Source of the DNA: Candidatus Edwardsbacteria bacterium RifOxyA12_full_54_48
GTDB taxonomy: Bacteria; Edwardsbacteria; AC1; EtOH8
DNA: 64,000 nucleotides
Direction of reading: 5' to 3'
Assembly: GCA_001777915.1 (NCBI GenBank)
Contig: MFFN01000004.1
Span: forward strand, 163,615 to 227,614
Part shown: positions 36,670 to 45,493 of the stretch, in pieces
Numbering within the stretch: the stretch's first letter is position 1
Layout of the letters: each line of letters opens with the position of its first letter
The notes under the pieces: generated by a model
Database searches by the model: none
What the model was told of the DNA's origin: nothing
What the model saw: only the letters and a program-made list of their open reading frames with translations
Position numbers and translations under genes: made by a program

Positions 36670-38667
36670 TTATTTTCCCAGCTGGTTGAGGTGATCGGCT
36701 ATCCTTTTTGCCGCCCGATCCGAAGTAAGCCCGAATTTCTCCGCCAGGTCCGATTCCGGTGCCGAGGCTCCGAAATCCTCCAGGCCGATGAACAGGCCGT
36801 CCCGGCCCAGCAGGCCCCGCCATAACGCCCCCCTGCCGGCCTCGATGGCCACCTTTACCGCCCGAGGGGGAACCACCGAATCCCGGTAATCCTCCGGCTG
36901 TCTTAAAAAATCTTCCAGGCAGGGCAGGGACACCACCGCGGCGGACAGACCATCTTTTTGCAGGGACTGGGCGGCCGACAGGGCCAGCCAGACCTCGGAT
37001 CCCGAGGCCATAATGCAGATCTCCGGTGTGTGCCCCAATGTCTCAAGCACATAACCGCCCCGGCGGAATTGTTCGGCATCGATGCTCAGGCGGGGCAGGA
37101 CCGGCAGTTTCTGCCGGGTCAGGATCAGGGCGGTGGGACCGCCGGTATTTTTAAGGGCCGCGGCCCAGGCCAGGGCCGTCTCCGGGCCGTCGGCCGGGCG
37201 GATCACTTTCAGGTTGGGGATCAGTCTTAAGGCCGAAACCTGTTCTATCGGCTGATGGGTGGGCCCGTCCTCGCCCACCAAGATGGAATCGTGGGTGAAG
37301 ACATAGATGGCCTGCTGCTTCATCAACGCTGCCAGTCGTATCGATGGCCGGCAGTAATCGGAGAAAACCAGAAAGGTCGAGCCCATCGGGATAAAACAGC
37401 CGTAGAGCGCCAGTCCGTTCATCACCCCCGCCATGGCGTGCTCCCTGATCCCGAAATGGAAATTCCGTCCGGCGAAGTTTTCCGGGCTTATCGCCGGAGA
37501 GCCCTTGATCTCGGTGTTGGTGGATGGCCCCAGGTCGGCCGACCCGCCGACCAAGGCCGGCACCAGCTCGGCCGCTTTCTGGATTATCCGGCCGGAATGG
37601 CTCCTGGTGGCGGCGGCCTCGGCGGATAAAGACCCCAGCAATTGTTCCTCGATATCATCCGGCAGGCGCTTTGACCACATGCCGTCCCACAGTTCGGTCT
37701 TTTGTGGATTGCGGTTTTTCCAGGCTTTGAATCCCTTCTGCCACTTGGTGTATGTTCTTTTCAGTTTCTTCACCCTGGCATCGCAGGCCTGTCGGACATC
37801 GGCCGGTACGTAAAATGTCTCCTCCGGCCAGCCCAGGTTTTTTCTGGTGGCCAGCGCTTCCTGGGCTCCCAGCGGCGAGCCGTGGGCCGACGAGCTGTCG
37901 TGCTTGTTGGGACTGCCGTAGGCTATATGGGTCTTGGCAATGATAAGGGACGGCCTTTTGGCATCTCTGACGGCCGATTTTAGAGCCTTGACCGCCTGGG
38001 CCTGATCATGCCCGTCAATCGTCTGGACGCCCCAGCCCAGGGCCTTGAACTTGGCCTTGATGTCTTCGGAAAATGATAGATCCGTCTTGCCGTCGATGGT
38101 GATGCCGTTGTCGTCATAGAGGCAGATCAGATTGCCCAGCTTAAGGTGTCCGGCGATGGAGGCCGCCTCGGTGGAGATGCCCTCCATCAGATCGCCATCG
38201 GACACCAGGGCATATACCTTATGGTCTATGATATTGAACTCTTCATCGTTGAACCTCCGGGCGGCCATTTTGGCGGCGATGGCCATGCCCACCCCGCTGG
38301 CAAAGCCCTGGCCCAGCGGCCCGGTGCTTATCTCCACCCCTGGTGTATGCCCGTGTTCGGGATGTCCCGGGGTCCGGCTGTCCAGCTGGCGGAACCTTTT
38401 CAGCTCTTCCAGCGGCAGGTCGTACCCGAAAAGATGCAGCAACCCGTACAAAAGCATGGAGCCGTGCCCGGCCGAAAGGATGAAGCGGTCCCGGTTGGGC
38501 CACTGGGGATCCCCGGGATTGAAGGACAGGAAATTGTGCCACAGGGCAAAGCTGAAATCGGCCGCCCCCATGGGCAGCCCGGGATGCCCGGAGTTGGCTT
38601 TTTCCACCGCATCCACCGCCAGCATCCTCAGGGTATCGGCGCACTTTTTAGACAGCTTTTGGTCCAT
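36670..38667 (-). CDS. tkt: Transketolase
   Basis: A 665-residue thiamine-diphosphate enzyme of the pentose phosphate pathway, transferring two-carbon units between sugar phosphates. The N-terminal domain has NSGHPGLPMGAADFSFALW, the ThDP/metal motif VSDGDLMEGISTEAASIAGHL, and the middle domain has TFLVFSDYCRPSIRLAAL, THDSILVGEDGPTHQPIEQ. Length and domain order are complete. It is a single gene with its own promoter at 38718-38746. Confidence 0.97.
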   Translation of the reverse strand: MDQKLSKKCADTLRMLAVDAVEKANSGHPGLPMGAADFSFALWHNFLSFNPGDPQWPNRDRFILSAGHGSMLLYGLLHLFGYDLPLEELKRFRQLDSRTPGHPEHGHTPGVEISTGPLGQGFASGVGMAIAAKMAARRFNDEEFNIIDHKVYALVSDGDLMEGISTEAASIAGHLKLGNLICLYDDNGITIDGKTDLSFSEDIKAKFKALGWGVQTIDGHDQAQAVKALKSAVRDAKRPSLIIAKTHIAYGSPNKHDSSSAHGSPLGAQEALATRKNLGWPEETFYVPADVRQACDARVKKLKRTYTKWQKGFKAWKNRNPQKTELWDGMWSKRLPDDIEEQLLGSLSAEAAATRSHSGRIIQKAAELVPALVGGSADLGPSTNTEIKGSPAISPENFAGRNFHFGIREHAMAGVMNGLALYGCFIPMGSTFLVFSDYCRPSIRLAALMKQQAIYVFTHDSILVGEDGPTHQPIEQVSALRLIPNLKVIRPADGPETALAWAAALKNTGGPTALILTRQKLPVLPRLSIDAEQFRRGGYVLETLGHTPEICIMASGSEVWLALSAAQSLQKDGLSAAVVSLPCLEDFLRQPEDYRDSVVPPRAVKVAIEAGRGALWRGLLGRDGLFIGLEDFGASAPESDLAEKFGLTSDRAAKRIADHLNQLGK

Positions 38668-38717
38668 CTTGAGCCTATCGCTTTTATCTTGATATTTGGA
38701 GGTTTATTTAAACGGTA

Positions 38718-38746
38718 ATGATACCATTTATCGGCCTGTTTTGCAA
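38718..38746 (-). promoter_or_regulatory. Transketolase promoter
   Basis: On the minus strand TTGCAA (38741-38746), 17 bases, TATCAT (38718-38723), about 50 bases before the tkt start. Confidence 0.55.
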
Positions 38747-38758
38747 ATGATAAATAAA

Positions 38759-38786
38759 GACAGGGCCTGTTGCTCCAGGCCCTGTC
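38759..38786 (-). terminator. Terminator after the sensor kinase
   Basis: GACAGGGCCTG and its exact complement form an 11-bp stem with a 6-base loop, 15 bases after the kinase stop, followed on the minus strand by TTTATTT. Confidence 0.75.
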
Positions 38787-38801
38787 CAGTGGCTGTCTTA
38801 T

Positions 38802-39629
38802 CTATGCAACCTTCCTGAATTCAACCACATACCTGGTGCCTTTCTTCTGATGCACGGCAACCTTGTCGCCAAGCTGCTCGGCCAAAATAGTGATCAACTG
38901 CAGCCCCAGGGTGGCCGGGTCTGACAGCGGGGCTGATTTATCGGCAAACCCGGCCCCGTTGTCGGCCACCTCCAGGCGGTAAAGGATATCGTCCTCCAAT
39001 TTTAGCCGGACGGTTATCTCCCATTTCTTGCCCCCGGGCGGAGGCTCCTTAAAAGCATGCTTAAGACTGTTGGACACCATCTCGTTTATCATCAGCCCGC
39101 AGGGGATGGCCACATCCACCCCCAATTCTATGTCGTTTATATCCAGGACCAGCACTATCTGGTCGCTGATGATGCCGTATGACCTGATCAAATCGCTTAC
39201 CAGGTTCCGGGCATAATGGCCGAAGTCTATCCTGGCCAGATTGGAGGATTTATACAGGTTCTCGTGCACCAGGGACATGGAGCGTATCCGGTTCTGGCTC
39301 TCTAAAAAGATCTCCCTGTCCCGGGGATCGTGGACATAGCCCGACTGGAGGCTTAACAGGCTGGAGACCACCTGCAGATTGTTCTTCACCCGGTGGTATA
39401 TCTCCCGCAGCAGCACCTCCTTTTCCCGGAGAGCGGCCCGGATCTGAAGTTCTACCGATTTTCTCTTGGTTATATCCAGCAGCGAGACCACGCTCTTCTC
39501 TGTTCCGGGAACCATGTCGCTGGTCAGGTATATGTCCTTTATCTTGCCGATCCGGTCGATGAAGCGGAATTCGTACTGGGGGGGTGCGCCCTGTTTAGCG
39601 TCTTGGAGCAGCCGGTGGTATTCCTGCAT
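38802..39629 (-). CDS. Sensor histidine kinase, C-terminal half (HisKA_2 type), separated by an in-frame TGA
   Basis: The 275 residues begin inside a PAS domain (MQEYHRLLQDAKQG, YEFRFIDRIGKIKDIYLTSDMVPGTEKSVVSLLDITKRK). A HisKA_2 dimerisation segment with phosphoacceptor His follows (EVLLREIYHRVKNNLQVVSSLL), then a HATPase domain (MINEMVSNSLKHAF, VADNGAGF, GLQLITILAEQL). The frame is open upstream to TGA at 39648-39650 and continues in the same frame beyond it as the gene at 39648-41258, so the two were almost surely one gene of about 818 codons. The internal ATG has only a weak GGAG close before it. Whether this half is made is unknown. Confidence 0.8.
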   Translation of the reverse strand: MQEYHRLLQDAKQGAPPQYEFRFIDRIGKIKDIYLTSDMVPGTEKSVVSLLDITKRKSVELQIRAALREKEVLLREIYHRVKNNLQVVSSLLSLQSGYVHDPRDREIFLESQNRIRSMSLVHENLYKSSNLARIDFGHYARNLVSDLIRSYGIISDQIVLVLDINDIELGVDVAIPCGLMINEMVSNSLKHAFKEPPPGGKKWEITVRLKLEDDILYRLEVADNGAGFADKSAPLSDPATLGLQLITILAEQLGDKVAVHQKKGTRYVVEFRKVA

Positions 39630-39647
39630 CCGCTCCAGGTCGGGCTT

Positions 39648-41258
39648 TCAGACGAACTCGGTCCACTTCTTCCGTCCTTCGATCTGACTGCGGTCAAAGC
39701 CGGAGAGCTTCTCGAACTCTTGATTGGCCAGGGATATGGTCAGGTCGCTTTCGATGATGGCCATGGCCGTGCCGGTGTTCTCAAATATATTGCGGTATCT
39801 TTGTTCCGAGGCCAGCAAGGCATCCCGGCTGGCCTGCAATTCCGCCAGTTGCTGCTTGAGCTCCTCGTCAGAGGCCTGAAGCTCCTCATCGGCTACTGTC
39901 AATCTCTGGTTGAGCATCAGCAAAGCTTGGTGTTTTTCCAGCAGGGCCCGTTCGGCCTGTTTTTGGTCGGTGATATCCCTCAAATGCTCCACCACCTTGG
40001 TCACCTGGCCCCCTTCGTCCAGCACCGGGTAGGAACGGGCGTCGATCCATACCCCCAGGTTCTCAAAATATTTCTCCACCCGGGCGGGTTTTTTTGTATC
40101 TATGGCTATGGCCGTGGCGCAATTATCGCAGGGCTTTTCGCGGTTGATAAGCTGAAAACACCTCTTTCCCTTGATGTCGATATGAGAGCATTTCAAAAAT
40201 TCATAGCCGGCCCGGTTGTATTTTTCCACCCCATGCGCTGCATCCTGGATTCCCAGTATATCGGGGATGACGTCAAACACCGCCCCCAGCAGGACAGACG
40301 ATTCCTTGAGTTCCTGGCTGTACTGCAAAATTTCCGCGGTCCTGGCCTTTACCTGGCTTCTCAGCACAAGGCCGAAGATGGCCATTAATGCCAGCCCTCC
40401 GATCAAGGCCCCCAAAACCCATTTCACATAGCGGGGAATAATAACACGGGGCCGTTCTCCCAGCCATTTGTCAAGAGACCTGTAGTATACCGAACCGGGG
40501 TCGTTCTTCATGCCGGAAAGGTTGCGGTCGATGCGGTTGACGATCGGATCGTCCCGGCCCTTGGGAAAGGCAAAATAAACCAGCTCCGGCCGGAACATTA
40601 CCGAGGTGGGCAGAATATCCTTGCCCCGCAGATCGGAAAAATAAAAGAACCGGCTGGCGATAATGACGTCGGCCTGGCCCTTTCGCAGGGCCTCCACGGT
40701 GCCGGAATAATCGGGGCAGGGCAGCAGCGTAAAATCGATATTCAACAGCCCCTTGATCTCCTGGGGCAGGTATTCCTCCTGGATCGCCCCTTTAAGCACC
40801 GCTATCCTTTTTCCGTCAAGATCCTTGGCGCTCTCCAGCTTGACACCCTTGCCGGCAAAGGCCTGCAGCCAGGATTCTATCACCGAAATTTTATTGAAAG
40901 AGAATTTTTCGGCCCTGTCTTGTGAATATGTGACATCCAACACCAGGTCAAGTTCGCCCTTCTCCAGCCTTTCCAGGTTCTGGCTCCAGGTGCCCGGTGC
41001 ATACTCGATCGTCCACCCCTCATTCCTGGCGATCTGGTTCATTATGTCAACAAATATCCCCTGGGGTTTTCCCCTCCCGTTCCAGAAGACCTTGGGAGGG
41101 TTCTGGTAGATCCCCACCCGGACGGTCTCGGCGCCGGCCGGCGGCCGGCAAAAGGCCGCAGCTAAAATAAAAAACACCACGACCAACCGCCATGGCATTC
41201 TGAGGGGCTTTGCCCCCAAGCTTCTCATTTTTTCACCTCGCTTCAAATGATAAAACAA
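39648..41258 (-). CDS. Sensor kinase, N-terminal half: periplasmic binding domain, TM, PAS domains; ends at an in-frame TGA
   Basis: 536 residues. A signal peptide precedes a family 3 solute-binding domain (VRVGIYQNPPKVFWN, MNQIARNEGWTIEYAPGTW, LDLVLDVTYSQDRAEKFSF, GKRIAVLKGAIQEEYL). A transmembrane helix lies near residue 280 (VLGALIGGLALMAIFGLVL). A PAS domain with two Cys-rich turns (CSHIDIKGKRCFQLINREKPCDNC), a coiled coil and the first third of a second PAS domain (LANQEFEKLSGFDRSQIEGRKKWTEFV) follow. That motif normally runs on into a residue plus DLERM; here TGA stands in place of that residue and KPDLERM follows in frame. Ligand unknown; it senses a periplasmic solute. Confidence 0.85.
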   Translation of the reverse strand: MFYHLKRGEKMRSLGAKPLRMPWRLVVVFFILAAAFCRPPAGAETVRVGIYQNPPKVFWNGRGKPQGIFVDIMNQIARNEGWTIEYAPGTWSQNLERLEKGELDLVLDVTYSQDRAEKFSFNKISVIESWLQAFAGKGVKLESAKDLDGKRIAVLKGAIQEEYLPQEIKGLLNIDFTLLPCPDYSGTVEALRKGQADVIIASRFFYFSDLRGKDILPTSVMFRPELVYFAFPKGRDDPIVNRIDRNLSGMKNDPGSVYYRSLDKWLGERPRVIIPRYVKWVLGALIGGLALMAIFGLVLRSQVKARTAEILQYSQELKESSVLLGAVFDVIPDILGIQDAAHGVEKYNRAGYEFLKCSHIDIKGKRCFQLINREKPCDNCATAIAIDTKKPARVEKYFENLGVWIDARSYPVLDEGGQVTKVVEHLRDITDQKQAERALLEKHQALLMLNQRLTVADEELQASDEELKQQLAELQASRDALLASEQRYRNIFENTGTAMAIIESDLTISLANQEFEKLSGFDRSQIEGRKKWTEFV

Positions 41259-41280
41259 ACATAAGCCAGCGGCATTGACC

Positions 41281-43305
41281 TTACAGCCGGATCGTTATTT
41301 CCTCCATCACCTCCGCCAGGAAGGGATCGAACTGGGTGCCGGCGCACCTTTTGATCTCCTTGATGGCCTGTTCCGGCCCGACTGCCCTTCGATAGGGCCT
41401 CTTCTGGGTCAGGGCGTCATAGGCGTTAAGTATGGAAACCATTCGGGCATATAGGGGGATGTCCTCGCCCTTCAGGTTTCGGGGATATCCGCTGCCGTCC
41501 CACCACTCATGGTGGGCCAGGATGGGCTCGGCCAGGTCGGCGGTCTCCGGCGTGTTCTGGACGATGTGATAGCCTATCTCCGGATGCCGGTGCATCATCT
41601 TCCATTCCTCGGCGGTCAGTCGATCCTTCTTATTGAACAGTTTTTGCTCTATTGCTATATTGCCGAGGTCGCAGTATTCCAGCACCTGCTGCAATTTTAA
41701 GGTTTCGGGCGGGGTCAGCCCCCGGGCCGATGCCATCTCCCGGGCCAGGCCCTGCAATACCCCCAACTGCTCCTTGGTCCGCTGTCCTTTTTGGTAATAC
41801 AATCCCAGCAGATGAGACATGATGTCGGTCCGGACCTTTTTGCTGGTCATCATCTTGCTGCGGTACATGTTTTCTTCGGCTTCCTTCAGGATGTCCTTGA
41901 TGTTCTGCTCCATCTTTTTCTTGGTGGCATGACCCATGGCCAGGCTCAAAGCAACCGGGCCCTTGACCTTTTCCCGGCACAGTTGGTTTATCCTCTGGCA
42001 AAGTTCGTCGGCCTTGTAGCCCGGAGTGTTCAACAACAGCAGGGCGAACTCGTCGCCGCCCCACCGGGCGATGATATCCTCGCGCCGGCAGCACAGCTTA
42101 AGGATCTGGGCCATCCGGTTGAGCAGCTCGTCGCCCTCGACGTGCCCAAAGGCATCATTGACCAGCTTGAGGCCATTGACATCGGCCACAAACATGGTTA
42201 TCGGCAGATGGCGGTTGGTATCTATCCTTAAAATCTCCTCCTCGAAAAATGCCCGGTTATGCAGTCCGGTGAGCCGGTCGTAAAAGCTCAAATATTCTAT
42301 CTGCTGCTGGGCTTTCCTTTTCTCCGTCACATCCTTGATGGTAGCCATTATTCCGTTCACCGCCGGCAGATCCAGCATATTGCGGGATAGGGCCTCGATG
42401 GTTCGATAACTTCCGTCTTTATGCCTTATCTTGAAATCCATGCAGCGAACCTCCCCCACCCTGGACAGCAACTCTCCGAAGACCTTTTTCACCTCTACCG
42501 CATCATCGGGAAAGATATAATCATATACCTCTGCTCCGAGGACATCCTTTCCGTCGTAACCCAGCATTATTTTTACCATGGGATTTACATAGGTCAGCCG
42601 GCCCTCTCTGTTCACTATGGCGATAAGATCCAGGCTGTTCTCGATCAGCGAACGAAAATGCTTCTCGCTGGTGCTGAGTATTTCCTCGATCATCACCCTT
42701 TGGCTGATCTCGTGCTTCAAATTCTGATTGGTCGTCAGCAGTTCTTTGGTTCGTTCCCTTATTTCGGCTTCCAGGTTCTGCTGGTTTTTCTCCAGAAGGT
42801 GCTGGATATGCTTGCTGGTGGTGATATCCTGGAAAGTGATCTGGGCGGCCGGCTGGCCGGCGAAGACGATTGGTGAGCTAATGGTTTTGACATCCAGCTC
42901 CACCCCGTCCCGTCGGACCACTTTTTGCTCCAGCAGGCCGGCATTGATGCGATTATTTACCACCCTTTCGATCCGATTCTGTTCTATCTGCCGGTAATCT
43001 GGATGCATGAACTCACCTATGGTCTGGCCAATTAATTGATCCGGCTTTTCTATCCCCAGCAAACGGGCAAAGGCCTGATTGGAATATAAAAATCCCTGGA
43101 GGTTAGCCACGGCGATCGGCACCGGGCTGTTCTCAATCAGCCGCTGGAACCGGGCCTCGCTTTTTTCCAGCTGTTTTTGATGTTCGGTCGAAAGATGGCT
43201 TATCTTGCGGTGGCCCAAGAAGACCGCGCCGACAAAGGCGCCCAACAAGAGCAGCATCGTTCCGCTTCCGGCTAAAATCAGCCAATATAAGTTTCCATTG
43301 TTCAT
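41281..43305 (-). CDS. PAS-PAS-GGDEF-HD-GYP signalling protein with degenerate HD motif
   Basis: A 674-residue protein: one N-terminal transmembrane helix, two PAS domains (ARFQRLIENSPVPIAVANLQG, HFRSLIENSLDLIAIVNREG), a diguanylate cyclase domain with RWGGDEFALLLL, and a C-terminal HD-GYP domain with HHEWWDGSGYPRNLKGEDIP and AYDALTQKRPYR. The metal-binding HD pair expected near residue 545 reads YCDLGN rather than HDxGK, so His is replaced by Cys and Lys by Asn; phosphodiesterase activity is doubtful. It would make, and perhaps sense, cyclic di-GMP. It lies upstream of the split kinase, 22 bases away, on the same strand. Confidence 0.9.
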   Translation of the reverse strand: MNNGNLYWLILAGSGTMLLLLGAFVGAVFLGHRKISHLSTEHQKQLEKSEARFQRLIENSPVPIAVANLQGFLYSNQAFARLLGIEKPDQLIGQTIGEFMHPDYRQIEQNRIERVVNNRINAGLLEQKVVRRDGVELDVKTISSPIVFAGQPAAQITFQDITTSKHIQHLLEKNQQNLEAEIRERTKELLTTNQNLKHEISQRVMIEEILSTSEKHFRSLIENSLDLIAIVNREGRLTYVNPMVKIMLGYDGKDVLGAEVYDYIFPDDAVEVKKVFGELLSRVGEVRCMDFKIRHKDGSYRTIEALSRNMLDLPAVNGIMATIKDVTEKRKAQQQIEYLSFYDRLTGLHNRAFFEEEILRIDTNRHLPITMFVADVNGLKLVNDAFGHVEGDELLNRMAQILKLCCRREDIIARWGGDEFALLLLNTPGYKADELCQRINQLCREKVKGPVALSLAMGHATKKKMEQNIKDILKEAEENMYRSKMMTSKKVRTDIMSHLLGLYYQKGQRTKEQLGVLQGLAREMASARGLTPPETLKLQQVLEYCDLGNIAIEQKLFNKKDRLTAEEWKMMHRHPEIGYHIVQNTPETADLAEPILAHHEWWDGSGYPRNLKGEDIPLYARMVSILNAYDALTQKRPYRRAVGPEQAIKEIKRCAGTQFDPFLAEVMEEITIRL

Positions 43306-43324
43306 AATAAAATCAAATAATTAT

Positions 43325-44014
43325 TCAATCTGCCACCTCCCAGACCGCTTCTTTCCCACTTACGGTCAACCGCGGTGCCGACCTATCGGTCCATTTGAGG
43401 CTTATGAAGCCTATGGCGTAAATCCCATTGACCAAAAAGCTGATGACCCAGTTGATCCTCCACAATGGCGCGGCCTGGGTAAAAACAAAATTAAGGTTGG
43501 AATATATAAGTATGTTTCCGGTGAAGTTGAGAAGCAGGCCCAGGCAGATCCAAAAGCGATGATCATCGAATATAGAAGTCTTTCCCCATATTGACATATA
43601 TATCATAAAATGGGTTGCCGCCAGCATAAAAACAATGCTCTCTATCAACAGGGGCATTTTAGCAAAACCATCCTTGGAGGGGGCGATAACATTGAAATAA
43701 ATCCAAACTATCGCCATCAGAGCGCACCCCGCCGCTATTATCGCCCTAATAAGAGATCTCTCGTTCCACCAGCAGAAAATTATTGCAATTATTACCGTTT
43801 CAATAAAAAAATAGATTTGATACACCAAATAGTTATTTGTTTTCCTCAGGGCCATCGACAAAGCAATTGTTTCCGCTATAAAGGCGATAACTGTCAGCAA
43901 AAAAAATATTTTTGTTGCTTTGGGCATTTTTTTTAAAAAGAACGCCCCGCCTGCGATCGGAAACAGCAGCGATAGATAATATCCGGCACCCAAAACGTAA
44001 TCAGCGATATGCAT
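43325..44014 (-). CDS. Multi-pass membrane protein of unknown function
   Basis: A 229-residue protein with about seven transmembrane helices spread along its whole length (YYLSLLFPIAGGAFFL, IFFLLTVIAFIAETIALSM, YLVYQIYFFIETVIIAIIFC, AIIAAGCALMAIVWIYF, SIVFMLAATHFMIYM, and so on) and a short soluble tail. No enzyme motif is visible. It directly precedes the GGDEF gene with a 19-base gap, so it may be a sensor membrane partner of that signalling protein; this is inference from position only. Confidence 0.75.
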   Translation of the reverse strand: MHIADYVLGAGYYLSLLFPIAGGAFFLKKMPKATKIFFLLTVIAFIAETIALSMALRKTNNYLVYQIYFFIETVIIAIIFCWWNERSLIRAIIAAGCALMAIVWIYFNVIAPSKDGFAKMPLLIESIVFMLAATHFMIYMSIWGKTSIFDDHRFWICLGLLLNFTGNILIYSNLNFVFTQAAPLWRINWVISFLVNGIYAIGFISLKWTDRSAPRLTVSGKEAVWEVAD

Positions 44015-44035
44015 GACGATTACAAACCTTCTGCG

Positions 44036-44344
44036 TTATATTATGCTTTTATCCGGCGGACAATATGGCGGACAGGGAAATCCAAACTCGGCCAAAAGCC
44101 CTTTGGCAATATCATTCCCCTTTTTATCCACCCCGGTCATGACCAGGGTATTGGCCCCGGTGGGTTTTTTAGCATAATATATGCGCAGGCCGAGGCAGCC
44201 CTTCTGTTTTAATATTTTGCCAATGGCATCCCTGCTGAAATAAAGCGCTTTCACTTTTTTCTTGGCCTGGTTTTTTTGATAGGCCTTGACCAGAGCCTGC
44301 GCTTTCTTAAAACTAATCTTATGCTCCTCTTTTCCGGTGAACAT
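44036..44344 (-). CDS. Small conserved protein of unknown function with CPPYC tail
   Basis: The ATG ending at 44344 has GAGGAG eight bases upstream; a frame-open extension of seven codons is less likely. The 102 residues include ISFKKAQALVKAYQKNQAKKKVKALYFSRDAIGKILKQKGCLGLRIYYA and a C-terminal CPPYCPPDKSII. Proteins with this pattern (YFSRDAI, GCLGLRIYYA, GVDKKGNDI, CPPYC) occur in Bacteroidetes-like genomes as hypotheticals; the function is not known to me. The Cys pair could bind metal. Confidence 0.75.
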   Translation of the reverse strand: MFTGKEEHKISFKKAQALVKAYQKNQAKKKVKALYFSRDAIGKILKQKGCLGLRIYYAKKPTGANTLVMTGVDKKGNDIAKGLLAEFGFPCPPYCPPDKSII

Positions 44345-44544
44345 ATTCTGACTCCTCAATTGCATTTGCCGCGCCAGCGGGTTTCTTTTCTCCCGCTATT
44401 GACATTTACCTATCTATCAATTACTATTAAAAAGCTTTGGGACCGTTTGCGGTGGCCCAAAAACAGTATTTACTATATCACCAACCGCTGTGGTTATGAT
44501 AACTCCACTATTTTATCCTGTCAAGGACATTTTTTATTTATTTT

Positions 44545-44574
44545 GAATCCTTTAACCATACTCGACATCTAAAT
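44545..44574 (+). promoter_or_regulatory. Putative ECF sigma promoter before the sigma gene
   Basis: GAATCCTTT (44545-44553), 12 bases, CATCTAAAT (44566-44574). The same two boxes with the same spacing lie before trxA at 45423-45452. The -10-like box ends two bases before the ATG at 44577, so transcripts would be almost leaderless. Confidence 0.65.
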
Positions 44575-44576
44575 AC

Positions 44577-45146
44577 ATGAAGCAGCCCATCGACGAACAT
44601 ATTTTGTTACAGCAGGCTCGGGACGGAGATTCAGGTTCTTTCAATCAGCTGGTGAAGCTCCACCAATCGAGGGTATATTCGGTGGCCCTGCGGCTGCTGG
44701 GCAGCCCAAGTGAGGCCGAGGACGTACTGCAGGAGACTTTCATCGCCCTGTATCAGAAGCTCCATCATTTCAGGGGTGGATCCAAGCTTTCCACCTACCT
44801 GTTCCGCCTGGCCACCAACTTCAGCCTGATGAAACTGCGCCGCAGCAAACGCCGGGGCCGCGATGCCGGCCACCTGCCGCTTAACGTGGTCGAGGAGCTG
44901 CCGGACAAGGCCGCCTCGCCCCTGGAATCGCTGCTGAGCAGAGAATTCCGGGCGGTGCTGGATCAGCAGCTGCAGAAGCTGCCTGCTAAGGACCGGGCGG
45001 TGGTGGTTTTAAGGGACATCGAGGGGCTGGATGGCGGCCAGGTGGCCAAAATACTGGGGCTCACCTTGCCGGCCATGAAATCCAAGCTTCACCGCTCCCG
45101 GGAATTTTTGAGAAAAAACCTGTCGGGTTATTTAAAGGATAGTTGA
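44577..45146 (+). CDS. ECF-family RNA polymerase sigma factor (RpoE-like)
   Basis: A 189-residue extracytoplasmic-function sigma factor. Region 2 has FNQLVKLHQSRVYSVALRLLGSPSEAEDVLQETFIALYQKLHHF and STYLFRLATNFSLMKLRR; region 4 has LQKLPAKDRAVVVLRDIEGLDGGQVAKILGLTLPAMKSKLHRSREFL. It probably directs transcription of thiol and peroxide defence genes downstream: a two-part motif occurs before both this gene and trxA. The anti-sigma gene starts one base after its stop. No Shine-Dalgarno is seen before the ATG. Confidence 0.95.
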   Translation: MKQPIDEHILLQQARDGDSGSFNQLVKLHQSRVYSVALRLLGSPSEAEDVLQETFIALYQKLHHFRGGSKLSTYLFRLATNFSLMKLRRSKRRGRDAGHLPLNVVEELPDKAASPLESLLSREFRAVLDQQLQKLPAKDRAVVVLRDIEGLDGGQVAKILGLTLPAMKSKLHRSREFLRKNLSGYLKDS

Positions 45147-45147
45147 C

Positions 45148-45417
45148 ATGCCGAAAATAATTTCTAAAAAGGCCCAGCACCACTGCCACCGGATGACGGC
45201 GGCCTTCTCCGAGTATCTGGATAAGGACCTCAGGAAACAGCTGTGCCGCAAACTGGAGGGTCATCTGGCCGAGTGCCCCGACTGCCGGATGTATTTTGAC
45301 ACCCTGAAAAGGACCGTAACCCTGTACCGCTCTCTGGAGCAGGAGCCCCTGCCCAAAGACGCCGAAAAACGCCTGTTCGCCACCATCCAACTGGCCCGGA
45401 GCAAAAGCCAAAAATAA
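45148..45417 (+). CDS. Zinc-binding anti-sigma factor (ZAS family)
   Basis: An 89-residue cytoplasmic anti-sigma factor. The zinc motif is H-x3-C-x2-C: GHLAECPDCRMYF, with an upstream His pair (HHCHRM) at the start. In the ZAS family (RsrA) oxidation of these cysteines releases zinc and the sigma factor. There is no transmembrane segment, which fits a cytoplasmic redox sensor. It begins one base after the sigma stop and is translated with it. The redox-switch role is inference from family and neighbours. Confidence 0.88.
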   Translation: MPKIISKKAQHHCHRMTAAFSEYLDKDLRKQLCRKLEGHLAECPDCRMYFDTLKRTVTLYRSLEQEPLPKDAEKRLFATIQLARSKSQK

Positions 45418-45422
45418 ACTTT

Positions 45423-45452
45423 GAATCCTTTGGCGGATTGCGGCATCTAAAT
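45423..45452 (+). promoter_or_regulatory. Putative ECF sigma promoter before trxA
   Basis: GAATCCTTT (45423-45431), 12 bases, CATCTAAAT (45444-45452), matching the sigma gene's own upstream motif base for base in both boxes and in spacing. It lies 41 bases before the trxA start. Confidence 0.7.
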
Positions 45453-45493
45453 TAACAGAAACCAAATTATTTTGATAACACAAAGGAGCTAAA

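Noticed and set aside
39648-39650. Idea that TGA is reassigned to an amino acid genome-wide
   Set aside because: Many clearly ended genes use TGA as stop (prenyltransferase, deacetylase, ECF sigma, OsmC), so reassignment is ruled out and only a local event is left.
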